DNA from: Lanius collurio
Lineage: Eukaryota; Chordata; Aves; Passeriformes; Laniidae
Direction of reading: 5' to 3'
Assembly: GCA_020086605.1 (NCBI GenBank)
Contig: JACBWW010000003.1
Location: 60,404,898-60,468,897 of the forward strand
Length of the DNA stretch: 64,000 nucleotides
Both the position numbers and the translations under genes were made by a program. Shown one piece after another: positions 51,088 to 63,736 of the stretch. Within the stretch, counting starts at the first letter, position 1, and every line of letters begins with the position of its first letter. Under the pieces are notes generated by a model that made no database searches, had not been told where the DNA came from, and was given only the letters and a program-made list of their open reading frames with translations.

Positions 51088-51640
51088 GGTATCACACAAT
51101 TGCTGAGGTTGGGAGTGACTTCTGGAGATTGTCCAGCCCATGCCCTGCTCAAATCAGGCTTAGCTAAAACAGGTTGTTCAGGGCTATGCCCAGTTGGGTT
51201 TTGAATACATCCATGGACTGAGACTCCACGTCTCTTGGGACAACATTTCAGTTCTTAGTCATCCTCCCAGTGAAAATGTTTTTTCTTTCCTGTGTGTCAA
51301 CTCATACCTGTTGCCTCCTGTCCTTTCAGTGGGTACCACTGAGAAGAGCCTGGCTCCCCCTTCCTTACACCCCCCACACTCCCCCGTCGGGCACTTGCAC
51401 ACATGGGTAAGATTCCCTCTGAGTCTTCTCTTCTCTGGCTGAGCCAGCCCTTCTCTTACAACCTCTTCTTATATATCAGATGCTCCTGTCCCTTAAATAT
51501 CTTTGTAACTTGCTCCAGGACATACAAAACTCTCTTGTCCTGGGGAGCTCAGCACTGGACACAGCACTCAGAATTTGTGGCATCAGTACTGAGCAGAGTG
51601 AAAGAATCCTGCATCCATCCCTTAAAACTGTGTCTAAAAA
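51088..51640 (-). mobile_element. CR1 LINE 3' fragment, minus strand, diverged
   Basis: The plus strand reads, in reversed-CR1 order, 'atcacacaattgctgaggtt', 'ggagattgtccagcccatgc', 'tgttcagggctatgcccagt', 'tttgaatacatccatggact', 'acctgttgcctcctgtcctt', 'gagaagagcctggctccccc' and 'ggggagctcagcactggaca'. Divergence from the other copies shows it is an older, separate insertion. The end nearest 51640 is approximate. The nearby 81- to 88-codon frames are repeat shadows. Confidence 0.88.
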
Positions 51641-54182
51641 GGAGGAAAGCTTTATTGGGAGCACAGTGAAGGCGACATCAGAGTTTTGAGCTGCCTGGAG
51701 GTCTATCTAACTTTTGTCTCTATGCTGCATTGCATCTTGTGTTGCTTTCAGAGCAAAGACTCATGTATCAGTAAGAATGCCCTGCCTTTGTATGATGTTT
51801 ACTCCTGATCTAGATTAGTCTTGATGAAGACTGTGTGTGATTGAAATTGGATGCCCAGGGACTCTTTGCCCCAGAGAGGTTTCTAAGCATTCTAAGTGCA
51901 GCATTGGGGTGTGCCCTGGTATGAAATGAAGTAAGGAAGGCTATGTGATATGCTTCTTTTGAAACACAGCTCTTATGAAAAATTCAAGAGGAAATGCTTT
52001 CCTTTTGTTCACTGCCAGTTCATCTAGTTTGCAGCTACAGAAAGAGAGATTATTATTTTGGGGTACTTTAATGTGTGGGAGCTTTTAAGTAGATATAGAT
52101 TTGTTCTGTTTGTTGTCAAGGTGCCAGAAGTTCTTGAAGCCTGATAATGCTTTTTCCATGTTTTATTCAGGTTGTCATCAGTAATGAAATATAATTTAAT
52201 TTTACTTTCCTATTATATTTTTCTCATCTCGCTATCAAAAAAAAAATGTGCGGAATATTTTTATCACTGCTTACAAATAAGGGAGTTTTGCAAACAAATG
52301 TATGCAAAAAATTAATGTTTTTGTAGAAAGGCTTTAATTTATTATTTAGCTCTATTTCTCCAGTGATAGTAAAAACATGCTTTTTATGAACATCATAGTA
52401 CCTTTAATTCTTGAAGACAATTTACACATTAAAAATAAATTGCAAAATCCCAGTAAGTTTCAGCATGTCAACACATTTTAGATTAAGGATGGTAATTTTG
52501 ATGGTTGCTAACTTTTAAATAAGTAAGTTAGACAGCTAAAAATGATTAGCAAGAGCTGGGTTTTTTTTAAAAAAAGGAGGAAAACCCACATTCATTGAGA
52601 CTAGACTGATAGTCTTTTCCAGATGGGCTCTCAACACTTTTTCCTTTGCTCTATTGCTAAGAGTTCAAAGAGAAAAATAAAAAAATAATCTTAAGATGGC
52701 AGGATGCAGTCTGGAGAGGGCCTGCAAATACATCCTCCGAGACATCCATGGGATATGGATATTTGTTTCTGCCCTCTTTCTGGTGGGAGCTGGATAATCT
52801 CTCATTGCCTAGTCAGGTATTGTTTCTAGTCTTTAATGTAGCCTTTGTGTCAACTCAATGTCCATCCATGAAGCCAGCTGGCTGGCAAAGAAGGAATTGC
52901 TGCAGTGGTTCCTTGTGGTCACACCTGATAAAATAACCAATGAGGATTTCCTTAAACCAGTGGCCTGTCCCACTCACTGGAAGCATTGTTTCCCTTCAGC
53001 ACTTCACTGCCATCCTCAGTGTGGAAGATCAGCAGTTCCTCCCTTCTCCTCACCCTATCACATGGACTCATTTTGTGTTCTGACTGCTTCTGCAGCATCA
53101 TCTCCTGCAGCCCTGGCACCCATTTCCTAACAAAAATCTTCATCCTTTTCAATCCCCCTCATAAATTTCCCCTTAATCTTCCTCATCACACTCCCATAAT
53201 TCCTCTTCTGCTCCCAGAACTGCACTTGCTTGAAACAGATCTTAAAGAGAACCAGCCCTTTGGCTATCAGGTACATTTTCTGTCCTTTTACAGATTTTTA
53301 TTTAAATCCTATTTCTTTTGCATTCCTTCATTAGGTTGCTGTGAAACCTCTGTGCATTTTTGCCTCGGGATAATAGACTACATATGCATAATACATAGTT
53401 TGGATGTCAATAGATTTTATTACAGTTTAGGATAGTGGTTCTGCTTAATTTCATGCTATCCACAAACTAGGTAGTGAATTGTTGTCTCTGACAGGAAGGT
53501 TATACTATAGGCTAAATTTTACCCTGAATTACATTCAAGCATCTTTCTATCAGAGTTAGAATTTGGTCTGTAATGCATTTGGGATTGAAACAGAGAAGTT
53601 CTGGTCTCTTTATCAGACCTGACATACAATCCTGTTACATTACAGATGCACCTCCCTGATATAAAGAAAGTGAAAAATCCCCAATTCATGGTGAATTTTT
53701 GTGGTTAACAGTATCTGACAAAATACAAGTGAATGAACAGCACCATGAGGGAAGGCTGAGGGAGAAAAGGCATCCAGGGAAGCATTGCTACTTTCCTAGT
53801 AGAAGGGCAACAGCAAAGAAATGTAGGTCAGTGAAAAAGCCAGAAGCAACAGTAAAGTACTGAGAAAATTCCAGAAGAAACAAGACAAAGTGACTGCAAC
53901 AGTGCTTAATCCTCATCACATCTCAGGACATACTCAAAGCAGATGTAAAACCCAGAAAGCAGCAAAGCTACATCAGTCCTTTCCCCCTCCTTCAGCAGCT
54001 CATGAGAAACAAAGCAGTCATTTTACAAACTCACCTCTTTATGTCTACAAGGTCTCAAATTTCTGAAACAAACCCCCACTGTGGAATTTCACCAACGATT
54101 CTTTCCTGTCCACTGAAGAACAAACCCAAGCAAGACACTGGTCTAGCTCACTGCATGAATAGAAAATGTTCAAGAAAAAAAT
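51641..54182. other. AT-rich non-coding DNA with a low-complexity ORF
   Basis: The plus frame 52986-53435 (149 codons) is rich in Ser, Leu, Phe and Pro, with no ordered domain or signal peptide that I trust, so it is taken as chance. The part at 52150-52560 is strikingly AT-rich with several TTAATTT-type motifs; it could be a conserved non-coding element, but this cannot be tested without alignment. Confidence 0.58.
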
Positions 54183-54293
54183 GGATTTGGCACTTGGTGC
54201 TATGGTTTAGCTGATGTGGTGTTTGGTCAAAGGTTGGATTTGATGATCCTGGAGGTTTTTCTAACCCTTATTATTCTATGACTCCAAGAAATC
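54183..54293 (+). mobile_element. Extreme 3' end of a CR1 LINE, plus strand
   Basis: A short piece with 'gtgctatggtttagctgatg', 'ggtcaaaggttggatttgat', 'gatcctggaggtttttctaa' and the terminal 'attattctatgactcc' corresponding to the CR1 tail repeat. Only the last about 110 bp remains, as with strongly 5'-truncated copies. Confidence 0.82.
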
Positions 54294-54699
54294 CACACAC
54301 CACTCCAGAAGGACAGCACATTCTCACCTGACTTCCCACATCTTGACTGTTGTTTCCTAGACCCTGGAGTTCAGGAATAACAGGCCCTCCCATGCAGGGA
54401 GGCTGATAGCACAGCTCATGTGTACGCTGCTTCAAGAGCAGGCTCCAGTTTATTCCAGTCAGTCAGCCACCCTTTCCCTTTCCCATGTTTGTAATCTGGA
54501 TACGAGGCAGTTGTACTTTTGGCACGTGCAATTGTTACGATCCGGTTTAAACCCAGAAAAGCAAAGAAAGCTAAGTCTCTGTTCATAAACCAGAAAGAAT
54601 TTAGGAGGTTCAAAATATTCCCAGCAATGACATTAAAACCAAATGAAGTTAATGTTAGTGCCAAAAACTTGATGTATTTTATTTAATAGTAAAGAAGGA

Positions 54700-55340
54700 A
54701 AGAGAACAGAAAAAAAGAAAGAAAATAGGAAAAGAAGTGTGTAGGGGGGGTTGGGGGGACAGGGAGAGGTGACAGGGGTTAGGTGGAAGCACATCACCCA
54801 TCCGAGGGTCTCGTTGCTCCCCTCCATCGGATCTGCTGGGGGTGAGGGTCCCCCATCACCGCCATGGCCACACCACCCCACACCACCCCATGGCACCACA
54901 GCACACACCAAAGAGTGCAGAGTCCCGTGGATTAATGCACGCTTTGGGCCGGGGGGAATGGCCACGAGTCTGCCTTGCAGGGCTGGCTTGACACACTGTC
55001 CCTTGCAACACTGAGGGTCTGCTGCAGCATCTCTGGTGCTCTGGGGCAGGGTCTGGGCACCCCTTTGGGGGTCCCTGTGATGGGCCCTGTCCCCCCTTCT
55101 GCTGTGGATGAGCTTCCCCCCGGGTGAGGCCCCTCAGCTGGGCTCCTCTGCACAGGGCAGGAGGGGCGGTCACTGCGCCGCTGACCAGAGGCTTTTCCAA
55201 CACCCCCAAAGCCTCTCCTCCCTCCAGCCCTTGGTGTGAGGGTCTGGGGGAGCCTGGCAGCTGATAGCCCTGGGGCTGTGGTCTCCACCTTGGAGGTGTT
55301 AAGCCTGTGCTTTGTGAATGTCCCCAGCCCTGAGTTGTTA
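54700..55340. other. GC-rich block, possibly a retroelement, unassigned
   Basis: About 640 bp of GC-rich DNA with overlapping minus-strand frames (54633-54965, 54856-55209, 54932-55288) that give Gly-, Pro- and Arg-rich peptides without known domains. CpG is much rarer than its GC content would predict, arguing against an active CpG-island promoter. On the minus strand it runs into a pyrimidine-rich stretch and an AATAAA signal (TTTATT at 54678-54683 plus), which would fit the 3' end of a retroposed transcript or an LTR. I found no target duplication. Origin left open. Confidence 0.4.
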
Positions 55341-58021
55341 CTTTATCTTCATCAGGGAGCGGTGGAAGGCCTCAGTCAGGGCCCATTCAGGGTTTGGTAG
55401 TCTTCTCTGCAGTTTTTGTAATACAGTTTTAACAGTCCTTCAAGAAAATATTTAAGTTATAAACTATAATATTTCAGTCTCTGAAAGCAATAAATAGAAC
55501 AAGGAATGGAGAGCAGGAAAAGGTATACAAGCATTAGGGCCACACAAGAAATTGGAATATTCTTCAAAAAAATTTAAAATCTAGCTGGCGTCCTGAATCT
55601 CTCTCCTGTCCCAGATTTAGTTTCTAATAATGTCCCATCTGTGACACACAAGATCACTGGGGCATTTTTGGGGTTGATTCATCCAAATATAAGAGATCCT
55701 ACCCACAAGGATGCATCTCTTCTGTACAGAACTGACTTTGTGGAAGCACATAATTGGAAGCAATTAATCACACCAAGGACAAACAAACTTAGACATAAAT
55801 CATTAAGCTAACAAGAACATGATCTGCTTCTCTACCTCCTTCCATCTCCTCATCTGCCTCTACACAGCTTGGAATAAAGGCCTTGGAAATGTTACTAGTG
55901 CATTTTATGGCTTATAATGAGAGCAGGAGGGCTTGCTTCTTTTTTTCTTTGTATTTTTTTCCCTTGTGTGACTATGATGTGAGCATGTCTCTGTAGATCT
56001 TCCATACTGAGACCCCCAGCCATACATAAAGAGAGAGTACTCTATTCAGCCATCATTAACCATCTTTTGCAGCCTTGTACTATGTCACCAATGTACTGTC
56101 CATTCAGCAAGTTTTCATGCTTGAAATATCCACACTGACCCTTGAGATGTGTCAGCTAGTTTGTGTAACAAACTAGTTCTGATAACGTGCCTTTATGACC
56201 ACTATCTGCAGTTTCTCAGCTCTCATTCACATTCATCATGCAGTACAAGAGCCTTGCATCTCTGACCTCATTGCCCATGACCCACTTGTAATACTTTAGA
56301 TTTTATGGTCTTATTGTTGAGCTGCACTTGGAGTGTATGCTTTTCCTACTAAACTCTCCTTGAGAAAGGTGTCTCATCAGAGCATTTGCACTTCAAAGTG
56401 CTCTAGAAGGGCCCGAATCAGCAGCCATCTCAACAAACACAGCTTCTAGCTGGAGGAGAAGCTGGCTTGTGTCCTTCACAAAGGGCAGGTGCTTTAGGAA
56501 ATGAGAATGAATTACAAAAGGACAGGTAACAGATCCTGGTCTCTTCTTACTCCATATGCTTTTATGTCCAGAAAAGCCCCTAAACTGGCTGGTGCAGGAA
56601 ACACCCTCCAGTTAACTGGTTGCCAGGTGATGGGAATCCTTGAAATGGAGAAGTTACACAGCTGATTATATTCTTGTCCTTTGTAATGTGAAATAATGAT
56701 ATTTTTGATACAGACAATACCAAGAAAAGACTAACTGGATAAACCAGCTAGCCAAAACAGATAGTTTGGATTTTGACTGGTGTAGACTTGAAGAAGCAGG
56801 GGCACAAGGGTGATCACAAGTACATGTACATCTACACAAGAGAGCCTTAAGTATGCAAATGAAATGTCCAACTGCGACAACTCTGTTACAAAGAAGAATC
56901 AGCCAAAGAGAAGAAAAAAAAAATGATGTGTAAATTTTGTCTACACAAAAGGCTGTCTAGGTAACAGGATAATTCAATCCCCTGGAAAGGTATTTAGTCA
57001 GAAACATGCAGTTCTGTCCCACGGGGTGCAATCTCTGAATAGAGGGATACTTGAATTGTTGCTTTTTATGTTTAACTAGAGAGGAAGATCTAAACTTCCT
57101 TCTCATAACTAGCAAATATCTTAGATTTATATGAAATCTAGATGACCCAGGTGATAGGAGTCCTCTTCCAAACTCAGGAAATTTATCTAAAATATAGTAA
57201 ACAAGTCAGTGATAAGAGCCAAGTCCACCCCTACTTAAAATCCTTTTAGGGACACCTCTTTCACCCACCTTTATACATTGCAATGTATGTACACCTCTCT
57301 CTGAACTAGCTCCAAGCACAGTCAATGAAGAGAAATAAGCACATGGGGGATCTGAATCATCTGGTCTATTTTAGCTCTCTACTTTAGGAGATGAATCACC
57401 TCTTGCCTGCTTCTCTCTGGCTACATGGGAAGTCTGATTACTGGTTCAGATGCAGATGATTACCTTGTAGATGTTTCTGTTGGAAATTATGTGTATTATC
57501 TTTCAGAACTCTTTGATATATTGAATGATTGTGTGAAGAACTGAACCTATGTTTAGTTTTTGACAGTGAAGAGGACTAACTGAGTAATGACATGAGATGG
57601 CTGCAATGACTGGGGGAGAAGAGATTAGTCCATTCTCAGTCCCTTGTAGAGCCCAAACTGTGAAGAAGGAGTATCTCCATGACTAGCAGAATTAATGTCC
57701 CATACTTTGTCACCTGGCATTCCTAGATGGAAAGGCAGAAACAGGGCGAGTGAGGTGGTACCACACACTGAATTCTGCATCTTCACTCCTCCCTATGCCA
57801 AAACTGTTGCTGCTTATTGTGCAGACTTGCCTAGAGACTTGGGGCTGTTGAATTAGCAGAATTAAGCAGTCAACCTGTTCATTTGCAGTAGTTTACAAGT
57901 CTCTGCAATGTCATCAGTGCAATTCCTGTCTGTGGTGGAGAAAAGAGCTTACAGAAGAGGAAATTTCTGTGGATAAGATCAATATCATTTAGAATAAATA
58001 GGCTGCTGGTTATATCCTGGC

Positions 58022-58083
58022 AACAAAAACAAACAAACAAACAGCGACAACAAAAACTCACTCAAAAACAAAACCAAAAACCA
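58022..58083. repeat. AAAC/AAC-type simple repeat
   Basis: Tandem AAAC units followed by GACAAC and AAAAC interruptions. A second small patch of (AACC)n lies at 58313-58332. Confidence 0.8.
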
Positions 58084-60370
58084 CCAGAAACCATGAATTA
58101 CTACTAGCATTTTGAAAATAAAATTTGAAATAAAAAATGAATCACAGAGAAAGAAGTTAATTATGTGTGCAAAACCCATGCAGTATTCAAACAATTTTGA
58201 ACATCAAAAAGGGCCACCTCTCCAAGTCTGAAGGAAAGAGAGAGAAAATTACTAATATTAAAAATACTGTGCATGAGCAAGGAAGTCTGTTGTTAAAAAA
58301 AAACCAAAACAAGCAACTAACCAACCAACCAAACTAAAAGCAATAGTGGTAATCTGCAAAGAGAGGACTGGTCATTTCAAAAGGTTCCCAAATGCCTACC
58401 AGATAAAAAGAGCACCACAGCAATTTAGCCACTGTCTGAGGAGTATCCCCCAAATATATTAGGGACTCTGTGGGAAAACGAGAGGAGTGATAATTCTACC
58501 AGAGACAGATGAGAAAAACTGCTGTTCCTGAAGAAGGTTTCTGTTCCTGGAGAAGAGGCCTGATCCTTCTACTTGATCCACAAAACAATAATTGATAAAT
58601 TTCACGGACATGAATTTACCTACTTTGAAGTGTGGAAGGAGCAACCCAGGACACAGACAGGTGATGCCCTGGTCTGAGGCATTCCAAAGTGCCCAACTGT
58701 GCACATGTGCCAGCCTCCCAGTAGATGCACAGTAAGAGAAATGTGGGATAACAGCCTCTGCAGCTTTATCCAGAACCTACTTTTGTTTTAATCAATTATC
58801 TAGCTTTTGTTTTCAGGAAAGTGATTATCTCAAGCAGTAACCAAAATGAAGTGATGAGACTCTTAAGAATGGTTAATATCCAAATTCAGGTCTCTTTTTC
58901 TTCTCTTTGCATTGATTGAGAAAGAAAAAAGAGCAGACATTACCTGTGGTTGCTACTAGGCACCATAACTGTCTGAGGGGTTTTTCATGGAATTAAAACT
59001 CTTAGTTAAAGAACGAAGAAGTCACCTTCAGTAAAATAAATATTCTAACAAAACTTTGCAATGTTGACAAGAATGTTGGCTCCTGCCCCTGCCCCCTGTG
59101 TTATCTGTCTCTGAAGGCACAGCACAAAGGAAATACAGTCTAAAAGATCAATGACCTTTGAACAAGAAAGTCTCTGAGAACAAAGTTGCGTTGAGTTCTT
59201 GTCAGTAAATTTAGTATTCCTTTCGTGAAACACAATTTAGTCAACCTATTAAATGCAACCATAGATCTTATTAATGAAAAACTGCTAATTTAGTTTTTCT
59301 CCAATTATAGTGTGAGTTTTGGTGTAGAAGTAAAAAAAAGAAACACTAAAACCAACTTCTGATTTCTCCAGCCTTTCCATTGCCTACAGTAGAAAAACAA
59401 AATGAAAAAGTTTTCTTCAGGCAAGAGAACAAGAAAACAATTATCTCCTTCTTCCCTTTTTAAATTCCCTTTTCACTGCCTACCTTGCCATCTCCCTTTA
59501 TAGAGGGATTATTATCAGAAATAATAAAATCTATTCCCTAAGGACAAAGGATGAGTAAACCTTATGGAAGGTGAGATTTTCTGAACCATTCATTTGAAAA
59601 GTCATTTAGTATTCATAACCCTTTCATTCTAATTTAAATCTGTATGGGTTGAGCCAGTTTTCTCTTGGACCAGTTTTACACCTGAACAACTCCTCTGGGA
59701 AGGCTTCTCTCCCGCGTTGAATTTTGCACAGTGAATTATACCTGAAAGAAATGAGTGCTAGATGCTACAGCCCTGCTCTGGGACAATTCTTTGTGCACTT
59801 TGCAGGGTAGAAGATGGTTATCTGCAAGACATAAAGCAGCAGAGATCCTGGGCCCTTTGCCATTTATGGGGTTACTGTAGACTTTCAGTAGCTCCAAAAC
59901 CAATAAACTTTGCAGGGATGATTCAGATGTGAGGTAAAAGAATCTCCTATGAAGGAAGAAAGTATGGATGTGAGCTCTACTCCTTTTTCCTGTCCTGTCC
60001 TCTCCCCCTCAAGGCAGCCACACACAAGAGAGCAGCAGCCTTGCAGCTGTATAGCTGGGACAGTCCTATGTTCTACCCAAGCCAAACAGCTCCTGCTTTG
60101 TGAAGACAAAGCCTTTCAGCAGGACATGGTGGCTGGTCACAGCATCACACTACAGGGGCTGACTGTGTTCCCAAACCATCCCTCTTCAGAGAACAGTTTA
60201 ATTTTTATCTAAAAAGGAATGAAACCTCAAGTTGGAAAGAGTTCTTTTACAGCCCATGTAAACATGGGAATGAGAAGGCTGCAAATCTGTCTGCAAAAAT
60301 ACCCCAGACTGCTGTTTCCTTGTGTTGAGAGAAAGCTACTGAGGACAGGACATAATTGCCTCTGAATTAC

Positions 60371-60449
60371 AACAACAACAAAAAAAATAAAAAACAAAAA
60401 AACACACACCAAAAAAAAAAAAAAAAAAAAAAAACAAAACCAAAAAAAT
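60371..60449. repeat. A-rich tract
   Basis: (AAC)n, then runs of A broken by C, ending in an A24 run at 60411-60434. No retroposed body is seen beside it. Confidence 0.88.
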
Positions 60450-62568
60450 ATTACCGTTGAGTATATATTTATATATTTTTCTGGGAAGCTATTTCTGAAT
60501 ACAGAGGTCTGAAATCAGCGTGAGAATATTCTAAGACTGTTGCATGTATCATCCACCCAGGAGCCAGAAGTCAGGAATACATCATGGCCTGTGAGACTGC
60601 AGGTTTTGGGAACAACCAGTTCACCATGGGCATGCTCAGAGGCCTGTTAGCCAGGTCACTGCTGGCTTGATGGGCAGCACAACATCAGTTCCTCAGCCGC
60701 TGTAGGCTTGAAAATCTAATGTGGTAATCTTCAAAAGCCCTTTAGATCATAGATAAAAATTATATCTATTACCCAGGAAAGGAAAGCTAAAATAAAATGG
60801 CCTAAGAAAATGTCAGTTTGTGCCTCATCCTTGTTTCAGAGTTTCTACCCCTCCTAAGACAGGCAAGCTGTAACCTTGCCAATTGGGTGATGGGTTTTCC
60901 TTCCTGTTCAATCAATTCTTCCCAAATTCTTCCCCTTCCCTAACAGAGGACCTGATCTCTTCTTCCTCCATTTCCTTGGTGTCTTTTGCACTAAGTCGTG
61001 AAAATCAACAGTGGAGACTTGTGTGAGATGTCTTCAACCTTTGTGGAATTTCCCATTCATTCCAGTGGATTGGAGCTTTTTTGGCCCAAATCTAGATACA
61101 AAATGTCAATAATGTAAAATTTCCCAAGCAGCTGTAGGACCCCTGGAGAAGTGTCTAATTTTAAAGTAGTAAAGACAGTTTATTTGGACTCTATTTGTAA
61201 TGTAAGCATAATAGGGAATATTTCAGGGCCAGATTCCAAGTGTCTAGTAAATGAAAAATATTCCAGACTCAAGAGGAAATACACTTGCCCGACACCTTCT
61301 AGGATATTTATTCCTGACAGCATGTGAGATACATGAGAACCTAAATCTTAGAATTTTTTTTTTCTTGTAATTTAGGCTGCTTGGCCATACTTATTCACAC
61401 ATTCCCCAATGGACTCTACTTAACCCACTTAAAAAACGTAGCATGGAGGAAATGTTGACATTGTCATCATTCCCATATTGACAATGTAATACCTCATTAT
61501 AAAGCATCATCAACACGTTTTACACAGTATAAAATTAGAAATTGTTTTTATGAGCACTTTGCTTCAGTGTGAATAGAGATTGAGTGCTGAAGTGGGTGCT
61601 GCTTGCCTCCTGCAGTCCTTAACCCTCCTATAACCTTCTGCTGAGGCAGGGGCACAGAAAGTCTAAACCCTACAATCAACAAGCAAAACAATTCCAGGAG
61701 GTACCTTGATAAATAAGGCATTCGTCAAACTTGGTGTCTGTAATTGCCTAAGACAAGGAAATTGAAGTGGAAATACATCTCAAAAAGCAGAATTATCACA
61801 GTGAAAACTTCCAGAAGATGAAGCAGCACTTCCAAGAAGCATTTTGACAGTTCTGCTAGGGATGAGCTGCAGGAGAAAAGTGTAAGGTTGCCGTTTTGGC
61901 CAGAAGTTGCTGGAAGATTGAACACCTTTGTGCTTTGGAGGGCTGTTCATCCCCGTAGGAAGGCTCAAATCAGCCGAGGGGCTGTGTTAAGCTGGTCACT
62001 TGGCAGCCTCACAGAGAAGGCTGGCTGAAAAGCGAGAACAAAATTTTGTGAAAAGGATCAGCTTTTGACAGTTTTCTTTCTTTTCCTAGAGAAGGCTTCC
62101 CAGACTTTATTGGTAAAATACACCAAGAGAATTACCATAGCTGGTGTCCAGACCAGGAGGGGACTAACAGGGTTAAATAACTCTCACAGGTGCTTTTAAG
62201 AATGCACAGCAAAAATAATGGTTTAAATGCCTTCTCTGAATGACTTGGACTTGATTTCCCAGATGGCAGCTCATCTCCAAGCTTTGGTATCTGGGAGGCA
62301 AGCAAGGCAGGGTCCTGGCTTGAGTTGTCACACATTATATAAAAATGAAATATTAAAGTAGGACCACAAAAGGGCTATTTATGTTTCCTGTAGAACATCC
62401 TCTTCCAGACAGATGGCCCTGAAACAAGCTCTTGCCTGGTCTAAGGGATTTTTGTGCCATCTTCCTTTGTTGTCCTGAGTCATTCTCTAACTTTGATCAT
62501 GAATTGCATCCTATACCTCTTCATGCTTCCTGATGGTTGCAGGGAGTGAACGTTCAATTTCCACAAAC

Positions 62569-63232
62569 TGATGACTGAATCAGATGATGACAACCACAAG
62601 GAGTATTTATTGAGTTAGACCATCCTTTATTACATAAAACAATGTTCCAACCATTATCTGTAATCTCATTATTACCTATTATAATCTTATAACAACACAG
62701 ACAGTATCCCACCTCACATGTACACCATGAGAACACGCACAGTTCCAGCACAATCCCTGCTGGCACATTTGCACACCAGCTGCCCTGTGATGATAGAACC
62801 ACTGTCCCTCAGTGCAGGAACTCAGCACTTCTGTGCAATGAATCAATGTGGTTACAAAGAAGCTTCTTATTGTTTAAAATACACATCATCTCTTTGGGCA
62901 TCATGCAGGGACTCTCACACATCTAATTTGTACAATAATAGCTACTTATCACCTCTTTTGTGTATTATGTTAACTTATCCCATACTTACACATTGTACTA
63001 GTTTTACATATGCATAACCTATATAGTTCACTCACTTAGCTTACTTAACACAGTAACTCCTACCTAACACAGTACTTTTACATTTACTAACTTATCCCTA
63101 ATACAGCACATATACATTTTGCAGCTGCTGTGCATGAGATTACACATTACTTGATTGGTCTCTTTACTTTGTCCAAGAGCTCCACACACACTTTTCATAT
63201 AATATAGTTGGTTCCTAATCCAGTGCAGCACA
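62569..63232 (-). mobile_element. 3' LTR of an endogenous retrovirus, minus strand
   Basis: On the minus strand the block begins TGTGCTGCACTGG straight after a purine-rich stretch (63233-63250) that could be the polypurine tract. Near its far end it holds two AATAAA signals (plus TTTATT at 62626-62631 and 62606-62611), as expected for the R region. The order of signals fixes the minus orientation and makes this the 3' LTR, because retroviral internal sequence lies on its U3 side. The resemblance is to class II LTRs of songbirds, judged by pattern only. The distal end near 62569 (TG at 62569-62570) is tentative. Open frames inside (62554-62802 minus, 62718-63017 plus) are not genes. Confidence 0.62.
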
Positions 63233-63520
63233 ATCCTCTTTATTTATTCCTTGCTGTCTCAGTATTTAGCCTTTCAGCTTCTCCTTTCCCAGTTCAGCAC
63301 AGTTTTTCTTTCCCTCCTTGATGCTCCAGATCCAGGCAAGCAGAGTCAAGATGATGGCAGCTACAAAACCCATCCAGTGATCAGCAGCCAAGTTAGTCCA
63401 GGAAAGCCAAACAACAAGACGGCACAGGACACAGAGCCTATACAAACCCCTCTCACCTCCCTCTTCCCTTCCTCTTCCAGCTGACCCTTCTGACTGGGCT
63501 TAAGAACCCTCCAGGAGCTG
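63233..63520 (-). mobile_element. Internal 3' end of the same endogenous retrovirus
   Basis: This segment lies between the LTR and unassigned sequence upstream. Its minus strand carries an open frame from about 63494 down to the TAA at 63266-63268. The frame ends in a hydrophobic segment and a short basic tail, as envelope genes commonly do just before the 3' LTR. The upstream extent is unclear; the sequence at 63520-63730 may also be retroviral, but I cannot assign it. Confidence 0.45.
63266..63373 (-). pseudogene. Possible envelope C-terminal remnant
   Basis: A 35-codon stretch from an internal ATG (63371-63373) to TAA (63266-63268). It starts with about 17 mostly apolar residues ending LTLLAWIW, then has a lysine-rich tail. 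This is the outline of a membrane anchor plus cytoplasmic tail, the part of a retroviral envelope protein that sits beside the 3' LTR. The same frame stays open without ATG for about 40 more codons upstream before a stop near 63496. It is a fragment; no surface or fusion region is present, so no function is expected. A chance hydrophobic frame is the alternative. Confidence 0.35.
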
Positions 63521-63736
63521 ACCTGCCACACCTGAAGATGGATGGCCAGGTGAAGCTGGTGAGGGTAATCCCAGCCTGGTCTCTCTCTGAGTGCTCCAAT
63601 AGGAATAACTAAAGATGGTTTGGCTGGGACACACTATCGTGGTACAAAACACTTTACAACACCTCAGCTTCTTGGTGTGGCAACACCAGGGAAGTCGTGT
63701 TCCCAGTAGCTAGGGAGATTATCTGGGCTGATTCTC

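Larger units (their letters stand above)
55341..62568. other. AT-rich non-coding DNA, no gene seen
   Basis: About 7.2 kb with no recognisable gene or transposon. It holds AAC/AAAC-type simple repeats at 58022-58083 and 58307-58338, an A-rich tract at 60371-60449, a short 8-bp hairpin (56156-56176) and a small palindrome CCAGTTAACTGG near 56609. Open frames are at most about 87 codons. Confidence 0.62.

Noticed and set aside
52986..53435. 149-codon open frame rich in Ser, Leu, Phe and Pro
   Set aside because: It is low-complexity and pyrimidine-driven, with no ordered membrane topology, motif or gene context.
54856..55288. Overlapping 117- and 118-codon minus-strand frames
   Set aside because: Both come from the same GC-rich block in different frames, where stop codons are rare; neither has a recognisable domain.
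56156..56176. 8-bp hairpin CTAGTTTG/CAAACTAG
   Set aside because: The arms are too short to stand out from chance.
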